Assembly (NCBI GenBank): GCA_019416285.1
Contig: DXXM01000001.1
Coordinates: 62,001 to 126,000, forward strand
From: Bacteroidales bacterium
GTDB lineage: Bacteria; Bacteroidota; Bacteroidia; Bacteroidales; Muribaculaceae
Reading direction: 5' to 3'
Length of the DNA stretch: 64,000 nt
Shown here: positions 1 through 8,534 of the stretch, one piece after another
How the letters are laid out: each line of letters starts with the position of its first letter
How positions within the stretch are numbered: position 1 is the stretch's first letter
The notes under the pieces: generated by a model
The model's input: the letters and a program-made list of their open reading frames with translations, nothing else
Databases searched by the model: none
What the model was told of the DNA's origin: nothing
Translations under genes and position numbers: made by a program

Positions 1-29
1 TCTAAACATTTCCACTATATAACCCCGAA

Positions 30-1574
30 ATGGCAACACAAGAAGACGTTTTTAAGAAGATAGTAAGCCATGCCAAGGAATATGGCTTCGTGTTTCAGTC
101 AAGCGAGATCTACGACGGACTTTCAGCCGTCTATGACTATGGTCAGACCGGTGTTGAACTCAAGAACAACATCAAGCGCTACTGGTGGGATTCGATGACC
201 CTCCTCCATGAGAATATCGTCGGTATCGACTCTGCGATTTTCATGCACCCCACAATCTGGAAGGCTTCAGGCCATGTCGATGCCTTCAATGATCCTCTGA
301 TTGACAACAAGGATTCGAAGAAACGTTACCGCGCCGATGTGCTTATCGAGGAGCAGATTGCCAAAATCGACGAGAAAATCGAAAAGGAAGTGGCAAAGGC
401 CGCAAAGCGCTTCGGCGACAGCTTCGACGAGGCCATGTTCCGTCAGACCAATCCCCGCGTGCTTGAGCACACCGCCAAGCGTGAGGCCCTTCACGAGCGC
501 TTCTCCAAGGCGATGAACGACAATAATCTTGACGAGCTCCGTCAGATTATCATCGATGAGGAAATCGTCTGCCCGATTTCAGGCACAAAGAACTGGACCG
601 AGGTGCGCCAGTTCAACCTCATGTTCAAGACCGAGATGGGTTCCACCGCCGACGGCGCAATGACTGTGTATCTCCGTCCCGAGACCGCACAGGGTATCTT
701 CGTCAACTATCTCAACGTGCAGAAAACAGGCCGCATGCGCATCCCCTTCGGTATCGCCCAGATAGGCAAGGCCTTCCGCAACGAGATTGTGGCCCGTCAG
801 TTCATCTTCCGTATGCGCGAGTTCGAGCAGATGGAAATGCAGTTCTTCGTGCGCCCCGGCACCGAGATGGAGTGGTTCAACAACTGGAAGCAGTTCCGTC
901 TCCGCTGGCACAAGGCTCTCGGCCTCGGCGACGAGAAATACCGCTACCACGACCACGAGAAGCTCGCCCACTACGCCAACGCAGCCACCGACATCGAGTT
1001 CCAGATGCCTTTCGGCTTCAAGGAAGTTGAGGGTATCCACTCGCGTACCAACTTCGACCTCTCGCAGCATGAGAAGTTCTCGGGCAAGAAGATTCAGTAT
1101 TTCGACCCCGAGCTCAATGAAAGCTATACCCCCTACGTCATCGAGACCTCAATCGGTGTCGACCGCATGTTCCTCAGCGTCCTCTGCTCGTCATACGAGG
1201 AGCAGGAGCTCGAAGGGGGCGACAAGCGTGTCGTCCTCCATCTTCCCGCGCCCCTCGCACCCGTCAAGTGTGCCGTGATGCCCCTCGTGCGCAAGGACGG
1301 TCTGCCCGACAAGGCACGCGAGATTGTCAACGAGCTCAAGTTTGACTTCGCCACTCACTACGAGGAGAAGGATTCAATCGGCAAGCGTTACCGCCGTCAG
1401 GATGCTATCGGCACACCCTTCTGTATCACCGTCGACCATCAGACCCTGGAGGACAACACCGTCACTCTCCGCGAGCGCGATTCAATGGAGCAGAAGCGCG
1501 TGAAAGTCGAGGATCTCCACAAGCTTATCCACAACGAGGTATCGCTCAACGCACTCCTCCGCAAACTCGGATAA
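30..1574 (+). CDS. glyS: Glycyl-tRNA synthetase (single-chain, alpha2 type)
   Basis: Charges tRNA-Gly with glycine in the cytoplasm. The 514-residue protein is the single-chain class II enzyme, as in eukaryotes, archaea and Bacteroidetes, and not the alpha/beta form of proteobacteria. Visible landmarks are the N-terminal GFVFQSSEIYDGL stretch, the class II motif 2 region with FRNEIVARQFIFRMREFEQ (about residues 251-269), the GVDRMFLS motif 3 near residue 385, and a C-terminal anticodon-binding domain from about residue 405 (APVKCAVMPLV onward). The start at the first ATG fits the family N-terminus. The gene stands alone, with about 90 bp to the next gene. Length is normal for the family and no defect is seen. 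Confidence 0.97.
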   Translation: MATQEDVFKKIVSHAKEYGFVFQSSEIYDGLSAVYDYGQTGVELKNNIKRYWWDSMTLLHENIVGIDSAIFMHPTIWKASGHVDAFNDPLIDNKDSKKRYRADVLIEEQIAKIDEKIEKEVAKAAKRFGDSFDEAMFRQTNPRVLEHTAKREALHERFSKAMNDNNLDELRQIIIDEEIVCPISGTKNWTEVRQFNLMFKTEMGSTADGAMTVYLRPETAQGIFVNYLNVQKTGRMRIPFGIAQIGKAFRNEIVARQFIFRMREFEQMEMQFFVRPGTEMEWFNNWKQFRLRWHKALGLGDEKYRYHDHEKLAHYANAATDIEFQMPFGFKEVEGIHSRTNFDLSQHEKFSGKKIQYFDPELNESYTPYVIETSIGVDRMFLSVLCSSYEEQELEGGDKRVVLHLPAPLAPVKCAVMPLVRKDGLPDKAREIVNELKFDFATHYEEKDSIGKRYRRQDAIGTPFCITVDHQTLEDNTVTLRERDSMEQKRVKVEDLHKLIHNEVSLNALLRKLG

Positions 1575-1667
1575 CACTAACAATGGCACCGCACTTTCCG
1601 GCGACGCACCCGGCGCCGCCGGAAATCCACGGGCCCATCATTATAACTTCACTCCCTCCCCGGACAA

Positions 1668-2246
1668 ATGAAAACAATCAGACTATTATTGCTCATCGTC
1701 TGCATGCTCCCCATGCTGACGTCATGTAACTACAACTCTCTCGTCGAAAAGAAACAGGGCGTCGAGCAGTCGTGGGCCGAAGTGCAGAACCAGTATCAGC
1801 GCCGCGCCGACCTTATCCCCAACCTCGTGGCCACAGTCAAAGGCTATGCCACCCACGAAAGCGAGACTCTCGAAAAGGTGACTCAGGCACGCGCAGCCGC
1901 CACCTCTGTCAATATCAACGCCGAGGACCTCAATGAAGAGACCCTCGCAAAATTCCAGGCCGCGCAGAATCAGCTCACCGGCGCGCTCAAATCGCTCCTC
2001 GCTGTCAGCGAAGCCTATCCCGACCTCAAGGCCAACGAGAACTTCCGCGACCTCCAGGTGCAGCTCGAAGGCACTGAAAACCGCATCGCCACCGCGCGCG
2101 GCCGCTACACTCAGGTCGTGGCCGACTACAATACCTCAATCAAGAAATTCCCCACCAATATATATGCAGGGTGGTTCGGCTTCGAATCGCAGCCTCAGTT
2201 CAAGGCTGACGAATCGGCCCAGCGTGCGCCTGAAGTGAAATTCTAA
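1668..2246 (+). CDS. lemA: LemA family lipoprotein
   Basis: A 192-residue LemA-family protein of unknown molecular function. It has a signal peptide ending in a lipobox (residues about 17-20, LTSC), so it should be lipid-anchored, most likely in the periplasm or outer membrane. The family core is clear: helical segment with YNSLVEKKQGVEQSW, then RRADLIPNLVATVKGY (residues 46-61) and the E..L......R..YN..I..FP pattern with ADYNTSIKKFP near residues 149-159. In many bacteria lemA sits beside a TPM-domain gene; that partner is absent here. It lies 9 bp upstream of the FKBP gene, so the two are probably co-transcribed. Confidence 0.93.
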   Translation: MKTIRLLLLIVCMLPMLTSCNYNSLVEKKQGVEQSWAEVQNQYQRRADLIPNLVATVKGYATHESETLEKVTQARAAATSVNINAEDLNEETLAKFQAAQNQLTGALKSLLAVSEAYPDLKANENFRDLQVQLEGTENRIATARGRYTQVVADYNTSIKKFPTNIYAGWFGFESQPQFKADESAQRAPEVKF

Positions 2247-2255
2247 ACAGAAACT

Positions 2256-2807
2256 ATGTCAAGACTCAGACTTTTTCTCCCCCTGATTGTCGTGGCCTGC
2301 ATCGGCTGCATGTTTGCCGGATGTGACAGCGATGATGACGTGTGGGATGAATACAAGGACTGGCGCATCGCCAACGAACAGTTTTTTGAGGAACAGCGCT
2401 TTCTCATAGAGGATGGCACCAATGTCTATCAGACCCTGTCGCCCGCATGGAACACGTCGGCCAAGGTTCTCATCCGCTATCTCAACGACCGCAGCAAAAC
2501 CGTAGGCAATCTCTCGCCCATGCTCACATCCACTGTCGATGTAAAATATATCGGCCGTCTCTACGACGGAGTGGCCTTCGACTCCTCCTACAGAAATGTC
2601 GACAGCCTCTCGCGCTTTACCCCCTCACAGCTCATCCAGGGCTGGACAATAGCGCTGATGGATATGCGTGTCGGCGACAGCGCCCGCATCGTCATACCTT
2701 ACAACCTCGGCTACGGCTCGTCGAATTCGGGTGTCATCAAGCCCTATTCCACACTGATTTTCGACCTCAAGCTCGTGGATATACCTTATTATGAAGTGCG
2801 TCCCTGA
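2256..2807 (+). CDS. FKBP-type peptidyl-prolyl isomerase lipoprotein
   Basis: A 183-residue exported FKBP-fold isomerase that would assist proline isomerisation during folding in the cell envelope. A hydrophobic signal sequence ends in a lipobox (FAGC, residues 20-23), followed by an acidic DSDDD stretch typical of surface or outer-membrane lipoproteins of Bacteroidetes. The FKBP domain occupies about residues 70-178: VDVKYIGRLYDGVAFDSS, then LIQGWTIALMDMRVGD, IPYNLGYGS and LIFDLKLVDI. The usual V-I-P-G-W substrate-pocket segment reads L-I-Q-G-W, a mild deviation. It follows lemA by 9 bp and precedes tgt by 33 bp. Confidence 0.92.
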   Translation: MSRLRLFLPLIVVACIGCMFAGCDSDDDVWDEYKDWRIANEQFFEEQRFLIEDGTNVYQTLSPAWNTSAKVLIRYLNDRSKTVGNLSPMLTSTVDVKYIGRLYDGVAFDSSYRNVDSLSRFTPSQLIQGWTIALMDMRVGDSARIVIPYNLGYGSSNSGVIKPYSTLIFDLKLVDIPYYEVRP

Positions 2808-2840
2808 CGCGGGGCTGTATCGATTCATACCTGTAAGGAC

Positions 2841-3971
2841 ATGGATTTCAAGTTAGAAGCAACAGCTCCCGACTCAGCGGCCCGTGCGGGTGTCATAACC
2901 ACGGACCACGGCCAGATACGCACCCCGATATTCATGCCTGTCGGCACTCTCGGCAGTGTCAAGGCAGTGCATCAGCATGAACTGCGCGACGACATCAAGG
3001 CCCAGATAATCCTCGGCAACACTTACCATCTCTATCTCCGTCCGGGCATAGAGATTCTGGAGCGTGCCGGTGGTCTGCACAAGTTCAACGGCTGGGAGCG
3101 CCCCATCCTTACGGACAGCGGCGGCTTCCAGGTGTTTTCTCTCTCCGCCAACCGCAAGCTGACGGAGGAGGGTGCATGGTTCCGCTCGCATATCGACGGA
3201 TCGAAACACCTTTTTACCCCCGAGAAGGTTGTGGATATAGAGCGCTCGATAGGTGCCGACATCATGATGGCGCTTGACGAGTGTCCTCCCGGCACCGCCG
3301 AATACAGCTATGCCCGCAAATCGCTCGACCTTACCCACCGCTGGCTCGCCCGCGGCTGGAAACGCTATAAGGAGACCGAAGGAAAGTATGGCTATTCGCA
3401 GGCCTATTTCCCGATAGTGCAGGGCGTCACCTATCCCGACCTGCGCCGCGAGTCGGCAAAGTTTGTCACTGACCTCGGAGCCGACGGCAACGCAATCGGC
3501 GGTCTCGCCGTTGGCGAACCCGCCGAGGTTATGTATGACATGATAGAGGTGGTCAACGAGATTCTTCCCGCCGACCGTCCCCGCTATCTCATGGGCGTGG
3601 GCACCCCGGCCAACATCCTTGAGGCGATTGACCGCGGCGTTGACATGATGGACTGCGTCATGCCTACGCGCAACGGTCGGAACGGCATGCTCTTCACGCG
3701 CCACGGCATCATGAACATGCGCAACAAGAAATGGGCCGATGATTTCTCGCCCCTTCAGGAAGATGGCCCGAGCTATGTCGACACGGCCTACTCCAAAGCC
3801 TATGTGCGCCACCTGTTCATAGCCGATGAGATTCTTGCCATGCAGATTGCGTCGATCCATAACCTTGCCTTCTACCTCTGGCTTGTGGATGAGGCTCGCC
3901 GCCACATCCTCGCAGGCGACTTCAAGCCGTGGAAGCGAGAGATGATTGAATGTGTCACCCGCCGACTCTGA
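2841..3971 (+). CDS. tgt: tRNA-guanine transglycosylase
   Basis: Exchanges guanine 34 for the queuine precursor preQ1 in tRNAs with GUN anticodons. The 376-residue protein shows the family signatures ILTDSGGFQVFSLS (89-102), the substrate segment VQGVTYPDLR, GGLAVGE (220-226), MGVGTP (251-256) and MDCVMPTRNGRNG, whose Asp271 is the expected nucleophile. The C-terminal zinc site CxCxxC of the proteobacterial and Zymomonas enzymes is absent: the equivalent stretch (about residues 303-318) carries no cysteine, although the later IHNL histidine remains. This may be a lineage trait of Bacteroidetes. QueD and QueE of the same pathway are encoded about 43 kb away in this window. Confidence 0.95.
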   Translation: MDFKLEATAPDSAARAGVITTDHGQIRTPIFMPVGTLGSVKAVHQHELRDDIKAQIILGNTYHLYLRPGIEILERAGGLHKFNGWERPILTDSGGFQVFSLSANRKLTEEGAWFRSHIDGSKHLFTPEKVVDIERSIGADIMMALDECPPGTAEYSYARKSLDLTHRWLARGWKRYKETEGKYGYSQAYFPIVQGVTYPDLRRESAKFVTDLGADGNAIGGLAVGEPAEVMYDMIEVVNEILPADRPRYLMGVGTPANILEAIDRGVDMMDCVMPTRNGRNGMLFTRHGIMNMRNKKWADDFSPLQEDGPSYVDTAYSKAYVRHLFIADEILAMQIASIHNLAFYLWLVDEARRHILAGDFKPWKREMIECVTRRL

Positions 3972-4024
3972 TACCCCACACCATTTATCAGTCGGAGTCA
4001 CGATAACCCCATCATTATTGCCTT

Positions 4025-5095
4025 GTGAAGATACTTGACTGGTACATCATCAGGAAATTTCTCGGAACATATATCTTCGCGATAGCCCTGATTCTGGCCA
4101 TCACGATAATGTTTGACATCAACGAGAAGCTCGACGCCTTCCTCAAGGCGCCGCTTAAGGCCACGGTGTTTGACTACTTCCTCAACTTCCTGCCCTATTT
4201 CGCCAACCAGTTCAGCCCGCTTTTCACCTTCATCGCGGTCATCTTCTTCACCTCCAAGCTCGCCGACAATTCCGAAATCATAGCCATGCTCTCTACCGGC
4301 ATGAGCTATCAGCGCCTGCTGCGTCCCTATATGATAAGCGCCACGGTCATCGCGATAGCCACATACGTCCTGAGCGCCTATGTCATCCCTCCGGCCAACG
4401 TCAAGCGCATTGACTACACCAACACATACGTCAAGAACAAGCGCGTGGACTATGGTACCAACATCCAGCTTCAGGTGGCCAAGGGCGAGATTGCCTATAT
4501 GTCGCGCTACGACAACAACAACAAGACCGGCTACAAATTCTCGCTCGAATCATTCGAGGACAAGAAGCTCGTGTCGCGTCTGACGGCGCAGACAATCCGC
4601 TGGGACACACTCTATCAGTGGACCGTGCGCGACTACATGATTCGTGATTTCGAGGGTCAGCGCGAGAAAATCCGCCGCGGAAGCCGCCTCGATACCATAA
4701 TCCCGATTGAGCCCCGCGATTTTCTTATTTCAAAGAATGACCACGAGACTATGACCTCGCCTGACCTGCGCGAATACATCGCACGGCAGAAGGAGAGGGG
4801 TGTGGCCAATATAAAGTCGTTTGAGATTGAGAACCACAAGCGTTATGCCATGACCGCCGCAGCCTTTATCCTCACGGTGATAGGCATGTCGCTGTCGTCG
4901 AGAAAAATCAAGGGTGGCATGGGTGTCAACATCGGCATAGGTCTTGTGTTGAGCTTCAGCTACATCCTCTTTATGACCGTGACATCTACTTTTGCCGTGT
5001 CGGGCTACACGTCGCCTATGGTGGCAATGTGGATTCCGAATATACTTTATGCCATAATAGCCCTCGTGCTCTATTATAAGGTATCGCACCAATAG
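4025..5095 (+). CDS. LptF/LptG family permease
   Basis: A 356-residue inner-membrane protein of the LptF/LptG (YjgP/YjgQ) family, the transmembrane part of the ABC exporter that moves lipopolysaccharide to the outer membrane. It starts with GTG. Three N-terminal membrane segments (about residues 11-31, 55-78, 100-120) flank the DNSEIIAMLSTGMSY element typical of the family, a periplasmic beta-jellyroll-like domain spans about 130-265, and three C-terminal segments close the protein (about 276-292, 302-322, 332-352). Whether it is the F or the G paralogue cannot be told from the sequence alone. The gene ends just before the large hairpin at 5108-5189. Confidence 0.9.
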   Translation: MKILDWYIIRKFLGTYIFAIALILAITIMFDINEKLDAFLKAPLKATVFDYFLNFLPYFANQFSPLFTFIAVIFFTSKLADNSEIIAMLSTGMSYQRLLRPYMISATVIAIATYVLSAYVIPPANVKRIDYTNTYVKNKRVDYGTNIQLQVAKGEIAYMSRYDNNNKTGYKFSLESFEDKKLVSRLTAQTIRWDTLYQWTVRDYMIRDFEGQREKIRRGSRLDTIIPIEPRDFLISKNDHETMTSPDLREYIARQKERGVANIKSFEIENHKRYAMTAAAFILTVIGMSLSSRKIKGGMGVNIGIGLVLSFSYILFMTVTSTFAVSGYTSPMVAMWIPNILYAIIALVLYYKVSHQ

Positions 5096-5107
5096 CGATA
5101 CGGTAAT

Positions 5108-5189
5108 ACAGAATAACACAAGAGGAACAGGATTTAATTTCAGCCGGACTGATTGCTGAAAAAATCCTGTTCCTCTTGTGTTATTCTGT
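5108..5189. terminator. Very long hairpin between convergent genes
   Basis: Two perfectly complementary 28-bp arms (5108-5135 and 5162-5189) enclose a 26-nt loop. The loop carries a second inner 7-bp stem (5138-5144 with 5155-5161), so nearly the whole 82 bp can fold into one rod. It sits between the convergent lptF/G-like gene and the minus-strand repeat-protein gene, so a bidirectional terminator is the simplest reading. The arms are much longer than a normal intrinsic terminator and no clear T-run follows. Confidence 0.7.
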
Positions 5190-5227
5190 GTCCCGAAATC
5201 CGGAAATGAGAAGTCTTAGACAAACTC

Positions 5228-6394
5228 TTACATTCCGAAAGTAAGGGTGGTGAGATAGCGTCCCATCGAATTGGCTCCGAATGTCAGGGTGATGTAGCCG
5301 TTGTTGCCGCCGAACCATGTTGCCCCCAGGGTATTGACTGCATTGTTGATGGCTACGGGAGCTCCGTAGGTAGCCACGAGAGTGTTGTAGACATTATTGT
5401 AGCGTGCAAGGTCGTAGCGCGGAGTGGAGTAGTAGAACGATGAGGCGTCGAGTCCTCCGGCACCATAGTAGAGCGCTGCATCGGTCCAGATGTAGTTGAG
5501 CGCCGGCACGTTGCGGAGATAGACTACGTCGTTGGTATAGCCGTCGACAGTGTAGCCCTGATTGAAGAGGAAATCAAGTGATAGATTGATGGCTGTGCCG
5601 AATGTCAGACCGAGAATACCGCGGATTACGGGCAGCGGCCGTATCGGGCGCCATCCGCGCGGAGGCATGGGGCGGTAGTGCGGGCGGTGCATCACGGGAC
5701 GGTGGGGACGTGGCGGAGGAGCCATCATTGGAGGACGCGGTCCGGGATGGTGTCCACCGGGACGATAGGAATTATGGCCGTAATCGGGACGGTTGTTGTG
5801 GCCCGGATTCAGATTCGGACGGTAATTGTTGCCGGGATGGTTACCGACGCCGGGACGGTCAGGTCGGTTATGGTTTCCGTTGCCGACATCGGGGCGGTTT
5901 GGATGATGGTTATTGTTGCCGTTACCTACGTTGGGCCGGTTGGGGTGATTGTTGTTGCCGCCATTACCGAATTCGGGGCGATTGGGGCGGTTATTATTGT
6001 TCCCGTTGCCTATGTTTGGTCGATTGCTGTTGTTGCCTATGTTCGGGCGGTTATTGCTATTGCCGTTACCAACGTTTGGACGGTTCTGATGATTGTTGTT
6101 GGAGCCGTTGCCTATCGAGGGCCGGTTATTGTTATGGCTGCCGTTTCCAAGGCCGGGACGGTAGGAATTGCCCGGACGGGCTGAGCTGTTGCCCGGGCGC
6201 GAGGAGGGAGTATTGCCGCGTGAGGGACGTGATGACTGTCCGCCGTGCGAGCGGTTGTCGTTGCCTCTGTTTCGTGACGATTGTTCGGTACGTCCACCTC
6301 TGCTGCCGCCATGACGGTCCTGAGCCATAGCCACAGGTGCTGCGAGCGACACACATAGCAAAGCTATGCCTAAGTTGCGTAAAATTCTTCTCAT
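5228..6394 (-). CDS. Secreted Asn/Pro/Gly-rich repeat protein, unknown function
   Basis: I do not recognise a characterised family. The 388-residue protein has a clear signal peptide ending near AMAQ (residue 25). Residues 26-78 are Ser/Arg/Gly-rich and disordered; residues about 79-215 are a run of roughly ten degenerate units of the type NRPxxGNGxNN (about 10-16 residues each); residues 216-255 are His/Pro/Arg-rich; the last 130 or so residues look folded, with ILGLTFGTAINLSLDFLF and two late LTFG motifs (ITLTFGA, LTTLTFGM). That layout suggests a secreted or cell-wall-associated protein with a long flexible linker and a small C-terminal domain. It is transcribed alone. Antisense frames here are open only because of the skewed composition. 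Confidence 0.75.
   Translation of the reverse strand: MRRILRNLGIALLCVSLAAPVAMAQDRHGGSRGGRTEQSSRNRGNDNRSHGGQSSRPSRGNTPSSRPGNSSARPGNSYRPGLGNGSHNNNRPSIGNGSNNNHQNRPNVGNGNSNNRPNIGNNSNRPNIGNGNNNNRPNRPEFGNGGNNNHPNRPNVGNGNNNHHPNRPDVGNGNHNRPDRPGVGNHPGNNYRPNLNPGHNNRPDYGHNSYRPGGHHPGPRPPMMAPPPRPHRPVMHRPHYRPMPPRGWRPIRPLPVIRGILGLTFGTAINLSLDFLFNQGYTVDGYTNDVVYLRNVPALNYIWTDAALYYGAGGLDASSFYYSTPRYDLARYNNVYNTLVATYGAPVAINNAVNTLGATWFGGNNGYITLTFGANSMGRYLTTLTFGM
5750..6160 (-). repeat. Coding minisatellite (NRPxxGNG units)
   Basis: Degenerate tandem repeats of about 30-48 bp encode the NRPxxGNGxNN units of the secreted repeat protein. Units such as RPNIGNG, RPNVGNG, RPDVGNG and RPSIGNG recur with varied Asn/His spacers. 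Repeat identity at the DNA level is high enough to allow length changes by recombination or slippage. Confidence 0.8.
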
Positions 6395-6442
6395 GTTACT
6401 GAAGTTAATGGTGGTGGATTAATAGTCTTTATAAGTTAGAAC

Positions 6443-6475
6443 AAATCCGCGCGTAAAGGTTTAACGCGCGGATTT
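6443..6475. terminator. Hairpin downstream of thiL
   Basis: Perfect 12-bp GC-rich arms (6443-6454 and 6464-6475, AAATCCGCGCGT and its complement) with a 9-nt loop. It lies past the stop of thiL on the minus strand, so it probably ends the sppA-lpxK-PNP-thiL transcript. The T-run after it is weak. Confidence 0.65.
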
Positions 6476-6543
6476 ATAAAATACCTTAAATGGAATTTTC
6501 TGTACCCATCGTGCGGTCTGTGGCGTGGTCTTGCAGTCGCCGG

Positions 6544-7581
6544 TCAGTCCTCCTTATGCGCGGGAGCGGCGAGGGGATTCCAGCCTTGGGCGCGGAGAGG
6601 AATCTCGGTGCCGTCGCGGGTAATCATCGCACATCCGAGCGATGGTTTGGTGATATGGCCTATGAGTTTCACGCCGGGGAGCTTTTCAATCTTCTCGTGG
6701 CAGTGGAGGGGCACGGTGAAAAGCAGCTCGTAGTCCTCGCCGCCGTTGAGCGCGGCCGTCACAAGGTTCATGCCGAGTTCCTCGGCCATGACAGCAGTCT
6801 GATAGTCGATGGGGATGCGGTCTTCATAGATGCGGCAGCCGGTATCGCTCTGCTTGCAGATATGGAGGAGTTCGGAGCTCAGGCCGTCGCTGATATCCAT
6901 CATTGCCGTGGGCACGATTCCGGCCTTGGCGAGTTCCTCCACGATGTCGCGGCGCGCTTCGGGCTTGAGCTGACGCTCGATGAGGTATTCCTTGCCCTGA
7001 AACTGCGGCACGAAGTCTTTCTGTCCCGCCGAGGCCACTTTCTCACGCTCGAGAAGTTGCAGACCCATATAGGCAGCGCCGAGGTCGCCCGACACGCAGA
7101 TGAGGTCTGTGTCCTTTGCCCCGGAACGGCTCACGATTTTATCTGTCGGAGCCTCTCCGATACATGTGATGGAAATAACGAGGCCCTGACGCGATGAGGT
7201 GGTGTCGCCTCCCACGAGGTCAACGCCGTAAATTTCACACGCCAGTCTGATGCCTGCGAAAAGCTCCTCGATATGCTCTACGGTGAAGCGCTTCGATATG
7301 CCGAGCGACACGGTGATCTGCTTGGGAGTACCGTTCATGGCATAGACGTCAGAGAAATTGACCACGGCCGACTTGTAGCCGAGATGTTTCAGAGGGACGT
7401 AAGTGAGGTCGAAGTGTACGCCTTCGAGCAGAAGGTCGGTCGTGACGAGGATGTCGGTGTCGCGGTTGCGGATTACCGCGCAGTCGTCGCCGACACCTTT
7501 GACTGTCGATGTATTGACCGGGGTGAGGCCTTTGGTGAGGCGGTCGATAAGACCGAATTCGCCTAATTCAGATATTTCCAT
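6544..7581 (-). CDS. thiL: Thiamine-monophosphate kinase
   Basis: Phosphorylates thiamine monophosphate to the coenzyme thiamine diphosphate. The 345-residue protein is of normal length and shows the AIR-synthase-like fold signatures: GEFGLIDRLT at the N-terminus, GVGDDCAVI (residues 30-38), TTDLLLEGVHFDL (48-60), the YKSAVVNFSDVYAMNG metal-binding stretch, GGDTT (about 124-128), ISDGLSSEL and GGEDYELLFT. It is the last gene of a minus-strand run sppA-lpxK-PNP-thiL, 48 bp after the purine nucleoside phosphorylase gene. The mix of lipid A, nucleoside and cofactor genes indicates a housekeeping transcript and not a pathway operon. Confidence 0.95.
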   Translation of the reverse strand: MEISELGEFGLIDRLTKGLTPVNTSTVKGVGDDCAVIRNRDTDILVTTDLLLEGVHFDLTYVPLKHLGYKSAVVNFSDVYAMNGTPKQITVSLGISKRFTVEHIEELFAGIRLACEIYGVDLVGGDTTSSRQGLVISITCIGEAPTDKIVSRSGAKDTDLICVSGDLGAAYMGLQLLEREKVASAGQKDFVPQFQGKEYLIERQLKPEARRDIVEELAKAGIVPTAMMDISDGLSSELLHICKQSDTGCRIYEDRIPIDYQTAVMAEELGMNLVTAALNGGEDYELLFTVPLHCHEKIEKLPGVKLIGHITKPSLGCAMITRDGTEIPLRAQGWNPLAAPAHKED

Positions 7582-7629
7582 ATTGATTTATGAATCGGAT
7601 TGAGTTGGTTGTGGGGGCGGTGGAGAAAT

Positions 7630-8442
7630 TCAGAAGCGGTTGACGAGCTCCTTCATGATTTCGAGACACTTGGGCTGTGCGATGAGGGCTGCCTGCTGCA
7701 CTTCCTCATGAGTCGGAACCTGGGTGACGTCCTTGCCTCCGAGGTCGGTGATTACGGAGAGGCCGAACACGCGCATGCCGGCATGGTTTGCCACGATGAC
7801 TTCGGGCACTGTCGACATGCCCACGCAGTCGCCGCCGATGATGCGGTAGTATTCATATTCGGCCGGAGTCTCGAATGTCGGTCCTGTCACGCCGACATAC
7901 ACTCCGTGCATGAGGCGGATTCCCTTCTCGGATGCAATCTGGTCGGCCAGGGCCATGAGTTCCTTGTCGTAGGCGTTGGTCATGGCGGGGAAACGGGTGC
8001 CGAGTTCATTGTAGTTGTGGCCGCGCAGCGGATTCTCGGGGAAGAGGTTGATATGGTCAGTGATTACCATCACGTCGCCGACCTTGAACTCCTTGTTCAT
8101 GCCGCCTGAGGCATTGCTGACGAAAAGGGTGTCGACGCCGAGCGCTCTGAACACGCGCACGGGGAAGGTCACCTGCTTCATGTCATAGCCTTCATAGTAG
8201 TGGAAACGGCCCTGCATGGCGATGACGCGTTTGTCGCCGAGCTTTCCGAATATCAGGTTTCCGCTGTGGCCTTCGACGGTCGACACGGGGAAATTGGGAA
8301 TTTCAGAGTAGGGGATGTAAAGTTTATCGTCCATGTGATCCACGAGAGCGCCGAGTCCGGTGCCGAGGATGATGGCTGTCTTTGGCATTTCGTCTACCTT
8401 TGAGCGTAGGAAATCAGCCGTCTGCTTGATTTTTTCTAACAT
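7630..8442 (-). CDS. punA: Purine nucleoside phosphorylase
   Basis: Phosphorolyses purine nucleosides to free base and (deoxy)ribose-1-phosphate for purine salvage. The 270-residue length and motifs fit the trimeric (mammalian-type, guanosine/inosine) class: ILGTGLGALVDHM (residues 25-37), the phosphate-binding VEGHSGNLIFG and MQGRFHYYEGYD, the SNASGGMN segment, the base-site YVGVTGPTFETPAEYEYYRIIGGD (Glu in the FETPAE part), and GMSTVPEVIVANH. It starts 92 bp after lpxK stops and belongs to the same minus-strand run. Confidence 0.95.
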   Translation of the reverse strand: MLEKIKQTADFLRSKVDEMPKTAIILGTGLGALVDHMDDKLYIPYSEIPNFPVSTVEGHSGNLIFGKLGDKRVIAMQGRFHYYEGYDMKQVTFPVRVFRALGVDTLFVSNASGGMNKEFKVGDVMVITDHINLFPENPLRGHNYNELGTRFPAMTNAYDKELMALADQIASEKGIRLMHGVYVGVTGPTFETPAEYEYYRIIGGDCVGMSTVPEVIVANHAGMRVFGLSVITDLGGKDVTQVPTHEEVQQAALIAQPKCLEIMKELVNRF

Positions 8443-8534
8443 GTTTCTATGATATTGATGATTATGGAATAGGAGCCGTCAATAGGTGCCCGGAGTAAGG
8501 ATTTCCGGGATGTGCTGTATAAACCAAGTGGCCC

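Noticed and set aside
1595..1625. Hairpin after glyS as a terminator.
   Set aside because: Nine-bp arms exist but no T-run follows on either strand, so support is too weak to list.
2874..4001. A 375-codon open frame antisense to tgt.
   Set aside because: It mirrors tgt, has no signal or family feature, and its amino-acid pattern is that of an antisense frame in GC-rich coding DNA.
5750..6160. Possible CRISPR array in the repeat tract.
   Set aside because: Units are degenerate, in frame and coding, with no constant repeat or unique spacers, and no cas genes are near.
5602..6330. A 242-codon Arg/Gly/Cys-rich plus-strand frame opposite the repeat protein.
   Set aside because: It is open only because the repeat DNA lacks stops in that frame; there is no promoter or start context.
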